A stretch of 33,582 bases of DNA, taken from positions 1-33,582 of the forward strand of contig JAHEMZ010000029.1 in the NCBI GenBank assembly GCA_024643385.1, read 5' to 3'. The notes under the pieces are model-generated. The model made no database searches. It worked only from the letters and a program-made list of their open reading frames with translations, and had not been told where the DNA came from. The stretch's first letter is position 1. The number at the start of each line of letters is the position of its first letter. This DNA comes from Flavobacteriaceae bacterium. Lineage in GTDB: Bacteria > Bacteroidota > Bacteroidia > Flavobacteriales > Flavobacteriaceae. The translations under genes and the position numbers were made by a program. Of this stretch, positions 30,901 to 33,582 are shown piece by piece.

Positions 30901-31473
30901 ATGAAAAACATTGTCTTATTTGGTCCTCCAGGGGCAGGTAAAGGAACTCAAGCAGAAATTTTAAAGGAAAAATATCAACTGGTACATATTTCTACCGGTG
31001 ACGTATTCAGGTACAATATTAAAAATGCGACTGACTTAGGAACGCTCGCCAAATCGTATATGGATAAAGGTCATTTGGTGCCTGATGAGGTCACCATCAA
31101 TATGTTGAAAGCAGAAGTAGAGCAACGGCCGGAGGCCAATGGTTTTATTTTCGATGGCTTCCCCAGAACAGAAGCTCAGGCGGAAGCATTGTCGCAATTA
31201 ATGCAGGAAATGAAGAGTCAGATCAATGCGATGGTAGCCTTAGAAGTAGCGGATGAAACATTGGTGGGTCGTTTGTTGGAACGAGGAAAAGAAAGTGGCC
31301 GTGCGGATGATGCGAATGAAGAGGTCATTCGTGAGCGAATTGCTGAATACTATAGAAAAACAGACGTTTTGAAGGGATATTATCAAAAACAAGATAAGTA
31401 CTTTGGAGTGGATGGAGTAGGAAGCATTGAAAAGATTACCGACAGACTTAGCGCTGTTATTGACAATTTATAA
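30901..31473 (+). CDS. adk: Adenylate kinase
   Basis: A 190-residue short-type adenylate kinase (no zinc LID) that equilibrates ATP + AMP with 2 ADP. P-loop GPPGAGKGT (8-16); AMP-binding region [10 protein letters not shown] and [15 protein letters not shown] start [13 protein letters not shown]. In many Bacteroidota adk is fused to, or follows, hpt; here it stands alone. obgE follows after 5 bases, so the pair is an operon. Confidence 0.97.
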   Translation: MKNIVLFGPPGAGKGTQAEILKEKYQLVHISTGDVFRYNIKNATDLGTLAKSYMDKGHLVPDEVTINMLKAEVEQRPEANGFIFDGFPRTEAQAEALSQLMQEMKSQINAMVALEVADETLVGRLLERGKESGRADDANEEVIRERIAEYYRKTDVLKGYYQKQDKYFGVDGVGSIEKITDRLSAVIDNL

Positions 31474-31478
31474 ATAGT

Positions 31479-32513
31479 ATGACGGAAGGAAATTTTGTTG
31501 ATTATGTAAAGATCCATGTTGCCTCCGGAAAGGGCGGCCAGGGGAGCAGACACCTTCGTCGTGAAAAGTATATTCCGAAGGGAGGTCCTGATGGTGGCGA
31601 TGGTGGTAGAGGGGGTCACGTAATATTGAAGGCGAATAAAAACATGTGGACATTATATCACTTGAAGTTCAAGAGACATTTTGCTGCGGGTCATGGTGGT
31701 TCCGGAGGAAAACAAACGAGTACGGGCGCCGATGGGGAGGATATCTATGTGGATGTGCCGTTAGGAACTGTGATAAAGAATACCGATACAGGAGAAACAT
31801 TACAAGAATTGACAGAAGATGGGCAAGAATTAATAATTGCACAAGGTGGAAAGGGAGGCATGGGGAATGCACATTTTAAGACTTCTACAAATCAAACCCC
31901 TCGCTATGCCCAGCCCGGTACGGAAGGTGAAGAGTGGAACATTACTTTAGAAATGAAAGTGTTGGCCGATGTTGGCCTGGTAGGCTTTCCTAATGCGGGG
32001 AAATCTACCCTTCTTTCCGTATTATCTGCTGCCAAACCCAAAATAGCCGATTACGAATTTACCACCCTAAAACCCAATTTAGGGATCGTCACTTATCGAG
32101 ATTACAAGACGTTTGTGATGGCCGATATTCCCGGAATTATTGAGGGTGCTGCAGAGGGAAAAGGCTTGGGACATTATTTTCTTCGTCATATCGAACGAAA
32201 TTCAACCCTTTTATTCCTTATCCCTGCCGACGCGCCTGATATTCGCAAGCAATATGATATTCTGCTGGATGAATTGAAGCGTTATAACCCGGAGCTATTG
32301 GACAAGCAACGTTTAATTGCTATTTCGAAGAGCGATATGCTGGACGAGGAATTAAAGGCGGAAATGAAAACATTATTGGATAAAGAGCTGAAAGGACTTC
32401 CTTATTTGTTCATTTCTTCAGTGGCTCAGCAAGGACTCGTTGAGTTGAAAGATGCTTTATGGGAAATGTTAAATACGGAGGAAAGTGATTCACATCAAAA
32501 AATAAGCGATTGA
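31479..32513 (+). CDS. obgE: GTPase ObgE/CgtA
   Basis: A 344-residue ribosome-associated GTPase working in 50S assembly and stress control. The glycine-rich Obg fold fills residues 1-160 ([39 protein letters not shown]). The G domain begins at 161: G1 GFPNAGKST (169-177), switch [14 protein letters not shown]3 DIPGIIEGA, and G4 is SKSD in place of NKxD (AISKSDML), as seen in other Bacteroidota Obg proteins. No extra C-terminal domain is present. It is paired with adk and ends in a terminator. Confidence 0.96.
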   Translation: MTEGNFVDYVKIHVASGKGGQGSRHLRREKYIPKGGPDGGDGGRGGHVILKANKNMWTLYHLKFKRHFAAGHGGSGGKQTSTGADGEDIYVDVPLGTVIKNTDTGETLQELTEDGQELIIAQGGKGGMGNAHFKTSTNQTPRYAQPGTEGEEWNITLEMKVLADVGLVGFPNAGKSTLLSVLSAAKPKIADYEFTTLKPNLGIVTYRDYKTFVMADIPGIIEGAAEGKGLGHYFLRHIERNSTLLFLIPADAPDIRKQYDILLDELKRYNPELLDKQRLIAISKSDMLDEELKAEMKTLLDKELKGLPYLFISSVAQQGLVELKDALWEMLNTEESDSHQKISD

Positions 32514-32539
32514 CATCAATTTATGGGTTCTACGACTTA

Positions 32540-32569
32540 AAGTCCACTTTTTGAGGTGGATTTTTTTTT
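32540..32569 (+). terminator. Terminator of adk-obgE
   Basis: AAGTCCAC (32540-32547) pairs with GTGGATTT (32556-32563), one G-T pair included, followed by a run of T to 32569. It lies 27 bases after the obgE stop. Confidence 0.75.
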
Positions 32570-32593
32570 ATCTTGTGTGGAAATCTATCAATC

Positions 32594-33582
32594 ATGAAGA
32601 AATTATTATCATTCCTTATCATTGTACTCGCATTCGTAAAAGGAAACGCGCAATGCCCGACTGAACCTATTATTCTGAATACGCAAGAAGCGGTAGATAA
32701 CTTTTCAACAAACTATCCGAATTGTACGATGCTCACAAACGATTTTAAAGTGGATGGTGAGACTAATGTAATTACCAATCTCAATGGATTGTCAGGGATC
32801 ACTCACGCCGCTGATTTCTATATTTTGAAAACTGAGATCAATGATTTTTCAGGTTTGGAAAACTTAATATCCACTGAACATATGTCGTTGGGTTTTAATC
32901 ATAATATTCAAGATTTAACAGGTCTTACATCGTTAGAGTCGGTGGAGGAAATTAATATTTGGTATAATTCCAATATGACCTCATTGAATGGAGCCGGAAA
33001 CTTGAATGCTGTAATTCGATTGAACCTTTTTCAAAACATTAGTTTAAACGACATCACCGAATTAAGTGATCTGCAAACACTGTCTTCATTGAGTATTGCA
33101 GGCAATGGACTCACTTCTTTGGCAGGATTGGAAAATATAGAAACCGTTGGGGAAGATATATTTATTTCGGATGAGGCGATAGCTAATTTTAATGACCTCG
33201 CTAATTTGACCTCCTTCTCGGGATCACTCTATCTGTGGAATAATTATCAGCTAGTCGACTTATCTGTATTTAGCGCTATTGAATCCATAAATGATCTGAT
33301 TATTGTGGAATCACCTTTATTAACGAATTTGTCAGGTCTACAAAACATTCATACAGTGAATGGCATTTTTCGTTTAGGTTTTAATCCTTCTTTAACAGAT
33401 TTGAGTGTATTCAGCAATATTACTTCGGTGGGAGCACTGGATATTTATGAGAATCAGAGTTTGACTTCCTTAGCAGGACTCGAGAATCTTACCTCGGTAG
33501 CAGAGACGGTCTATCTATTGGATAATCCATCCTTAAGCAATATCAGTGCCCTTAATAATATAGACCCTTCCGGTTTATCTCA
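32594..33582 (+). CDS. Secreted leucine-rich-repeat protein (partial)
   Basis: The reading frame runs from ATG 32594 to the window edge without a stop: 329 codons seen, C-terminus missing. A signal peptide (KKLLSFLIIVLAFVKGNAQ, cleavage after about residue 20) is followed by CPTEPIILNTQEAVDNF. From about residue 60 on it has irregular leucine-rich repeats of about 22-24 residues, of the form L-x-x-L-x-x-L-x-S-V-x-x-L-x-I-x-x-N-x-x-L-x-S-L-x-G-L, as in receptor L domain-like surface proteins. A type IX secretion tail would be at the end, which is not visible. It is probably exported; the T9SS genes elsewhere in the window make that route likely. Function is unknown. It starts 81 bases after obgE, behind the terminator, with a weak -7 candidate (TATCTTG, 32569-32575). 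Confidence 0.75.
   Translation, partial: MKKLLSFLIIVLAFVKGNAQCPTEPIILNTQEAVDNFSTNYPNCTMLTNDFKVDGETNVITNLNGLSGITHAADFYILKTEINDFSGLENLISTEHMSLGFNHNIQDLTGLTSLESVEEINIWYNSNMTSLNGAGNLNAVIRLNLFQNISLNDITELSDLQTLSSLSIAGNGLTSLAGLENIETVGEDIFISDEAIANFNDLANLTSFSGSLYLWNNYQLVDLSVFSAIESINDLIIVESPLLTNLSGLQNIHTVNGIFRLGFNPSLTDLSVFSNITSVGALDIYENQSLTSLAGLENLTSVAETVYLLDNPSLSNISALNNIDPSGLS

Overview
The window looks like a chromosomal segment of a Bacteroidota bacterium, most likely a marine or soil member of the Flavobacteriaceae. Three things point there: a gldJ-porU-porV block of the type IX secretion/gliding machinery; promoter boxes of the Bacteroidota form TAnnTTTG in front of nearly every transcription unit; and protein families such as the DUF2805/DUF2256 pair, MlaE/MlaF and 190-residue Adk. 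I see no phage, transposon, CRISPR array or rRNA. Almost all of the window is ordinary core chromosome, tightly packed with genes.

Layout. 1-1409: the 3' end of folC, two valine tRNAs with strong promoters, a minus-strand DUF2256-DUF2805 pair, and a block of 2.9 identical 111-bp tandem repeats carrying terminator-like hairpins. 1410-4454 (minus): murF and gldJ. 4666-12928 (plus): porU, porV, cdd, pdhA and pdhC, the last ending in a terminator. 13001-16819 (plus): a four-gene run (SDR oxidoreductase, SprT-like metalloprotein, manC, DUF389 membrane protein). 16820-18321 (minus): mlaE-mlaF lipid transporter core. 18368-19447 (minus): lipoprotein alkaline phosphatase. 19507-21928 (minus): ketoacyl synthase III, methyltransferase and glycosyltransferase, tightly coupled. 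22016-24865 (minus): gcvP. 24994-25803 (plus): a divergent UbiA-like membrane protein. 25805-30721 (minus): purK, purE, DUF486, M3 peptidase, ECF sigma factor and a small zinc anti-sigma-like protein. 30901-32513 (plus): adk and obgE. From 32594 to the end: a secreted leucine-rich-repeat protein cut off by the window edge.

How genes work together. GldJ, PorU and PorV belong to the gliding/T9SS system: PorV shuttles cargo to the sortase PorU, and GldJ is an outer-membrane lipoprotein needed for gliding. PdhA and PdhC are two parts of the pyruvate dehydrogenase complex; the E1 beta subunit and E3 are not here. PurK and PurE do consecutive steps of purine synthesis. MlaE/MlaF form the inner-membrane core of a phospholipid transporter. 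The synthase-methyltransferase-glycosyltransferase trio looks like an uncharacterised lipid-building cassette. It is the best candidate here for an undescribed pathway, although its product cannot be read from sequence.

Points that most deserve a second look: the perfect 111-bp repeats downstream of murF; the KAS III/MT/GT2 cassette; the UbiA-like protein that has lost the first aspartate motif; a C at position 33 of tRNA-Val(GAC); and three genes whose -7 box lies exactly four bases before the ATG, which predicts leaderless mRNAs.
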